A stretch of DNA of 64,000 nt from Ferrovibrio terrae_A (GTDB taxonomy: Bacteria; Pseudomonadota; Alphaproteobacteria; Ferrovibrionales; Ferrovibrionaceae): contig NZ_CALSAN010000021.1 in assembly GCF_943372915.1 (NCBI RefSeq), forward strand, positions 11,885 through 75,884, in the 5' to 3' direction. This document shows positions 63,832 to 64,000 of the stretch, piece after piece. Position numbers and translations under genes: made by a program. The notes beneath the pieces are model-generated. The model was not told where the DNA came from. It ran no database searches and saw nothing but the letters and a program-made list of their open reading frames with translations. Numbering within the stretch: the first letter of the stretch is position 1; each line of letters opens with the position of its first letter.

Positions 63832-64000
63832 TCAGCCGCGCGCGAACAGGGCGCGGATGGCATCAGGCAGATTGCCTTCCTCAAGATAGCGGACCCCCAG
63901 GATGCCGCCAATCACGATACCGGCCAGTGCGACAAAGCTGCCCAGGGCCAGCGTGCTGACGCCGGTCAGGCCCTGGCCGACGGTGCAGCCCAGTGCGGTG
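63832..64000 (-). CDS. YeeE/YedE-type sulfur transport protein (C-terminal part)
   Basis: The gene enters from the right edge and ends at 63832. The visible C-terminus has the family signature GCTVGQGLTGVSTLALG and a hydrophobic helix FVALAGIVIGGILGVRYL, then a short polar tail ending LFARG. It probably carries thiosulfate or another sulfur species. It lies upstream of ccdA, hinting at a link between sulfur import and thiol transfer. N-terminal part is outside the window. Confidence 0.7.
   Translation of the reverse strand, partial: TALGCTVGQGLTGVSTLALGSFVALAGIVIGGILGVRYLEEGNLPDAIRALFARG

Overview
The window is chromosomal DNA of a high-GC, motile, Gram-negative bacterium, most likely an alphaproteobacterium of the Rhodospirillales type. 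The evidence is the gene order rpsF-rpsR-DUF2232-rplI-dnaB followed further on by alr-mlaE-mlaF-radA-cvpA-purF, a DUF1217 flagellar gene, sigma-54 type flagellar promoters and G/R-rich tails on ribosomal proteins. The genus cannot be fixed from the sequence alone. I see no rRNA, tRNA, CRISPR array, prophage or insertion sequence.

Layout. 1-5.7 kb: the end of an unknown gene, then a rightward D-hydantoinase / D-carbamoylase operon with a complete polar-amino-acid-type ABC transporter. 5.7-7.4 kb: an aldo-keto reductase and a PAP2 phosphatase, the latter next to a near-consensus Pho box. 7.6-20.5 kb: a flagellar late-gene locus (flgD, a short FlgE-like protein, flgE, flgK, flgL, DUF1217, flagellin). 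Within it lie a glycosyltransferase/2OG-oxygenase pair, an OmpR-type two-component system and an EF-hand lipoprotein. Two divergent sigma-54 promoters sit between the two hook-type genes. 20.5-28.9 kb: an old-yellow-enzyme, hemN with an FNR-type box, a pair of coiled-coil membrane proteins, a candidate CRP-controlled small RNA, fccAB-like sulfide dehydrogenase genes, a DMT exporter, a hydratase/FAH protein and an SDR.

28.9-35.2 kb (leftward): purF, cvpA, radA, mlaF, mlaE, alr. 35.4-45.7 kb: a DMT transporter, a ZIP transporter, a Spy/CpxP-like protein, and three MCPs with two almost identical cheW genes, apparently inserted between alr and dnaB. 45.8-50.0 kb (leftward): rpsF, rpsR, DUF2232, rplI, dnaB. 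50.0-51.2 kb: an unusual stretch with palindromes, a 10-bp-periodic GAACC array, a frameshifted ribbon-helix-helix antitoxin and an orphan lipoprotein. 51.2-60.6 kb: an RlmM-like methyltransferase, a soluble receptor with MCP and Cache parts in inverted order, fumC, a membrane-anchored FMN glutamate-synthase-like protein, eutBC, an SDR, a SRAP protein and a SnoaL-like protein. 60.6-64 kb (leftward): a tungstate-type ABC transporter (tupBCA order), ccdA, and the end of a YeeE/YedE-type protein.

Together the genes suggest a flagellated, chemotactic, metabolically flexible heterotroph. It can apparently salvage hydantoins or D-carbamoyl amino acids and ethanolamine, adapt heme synthesis to low oxygen (HemN with an FNR box), and handle sulfide (FccAB, YeeE/YedE). 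The most unusual material is the 50.2-50.6 kb stretch, the putative CRP-site/sRNA unit at 24.5 kb, the modification-enzyme pair inside the flagellar locus and the inverted soluble chemoreceptor.
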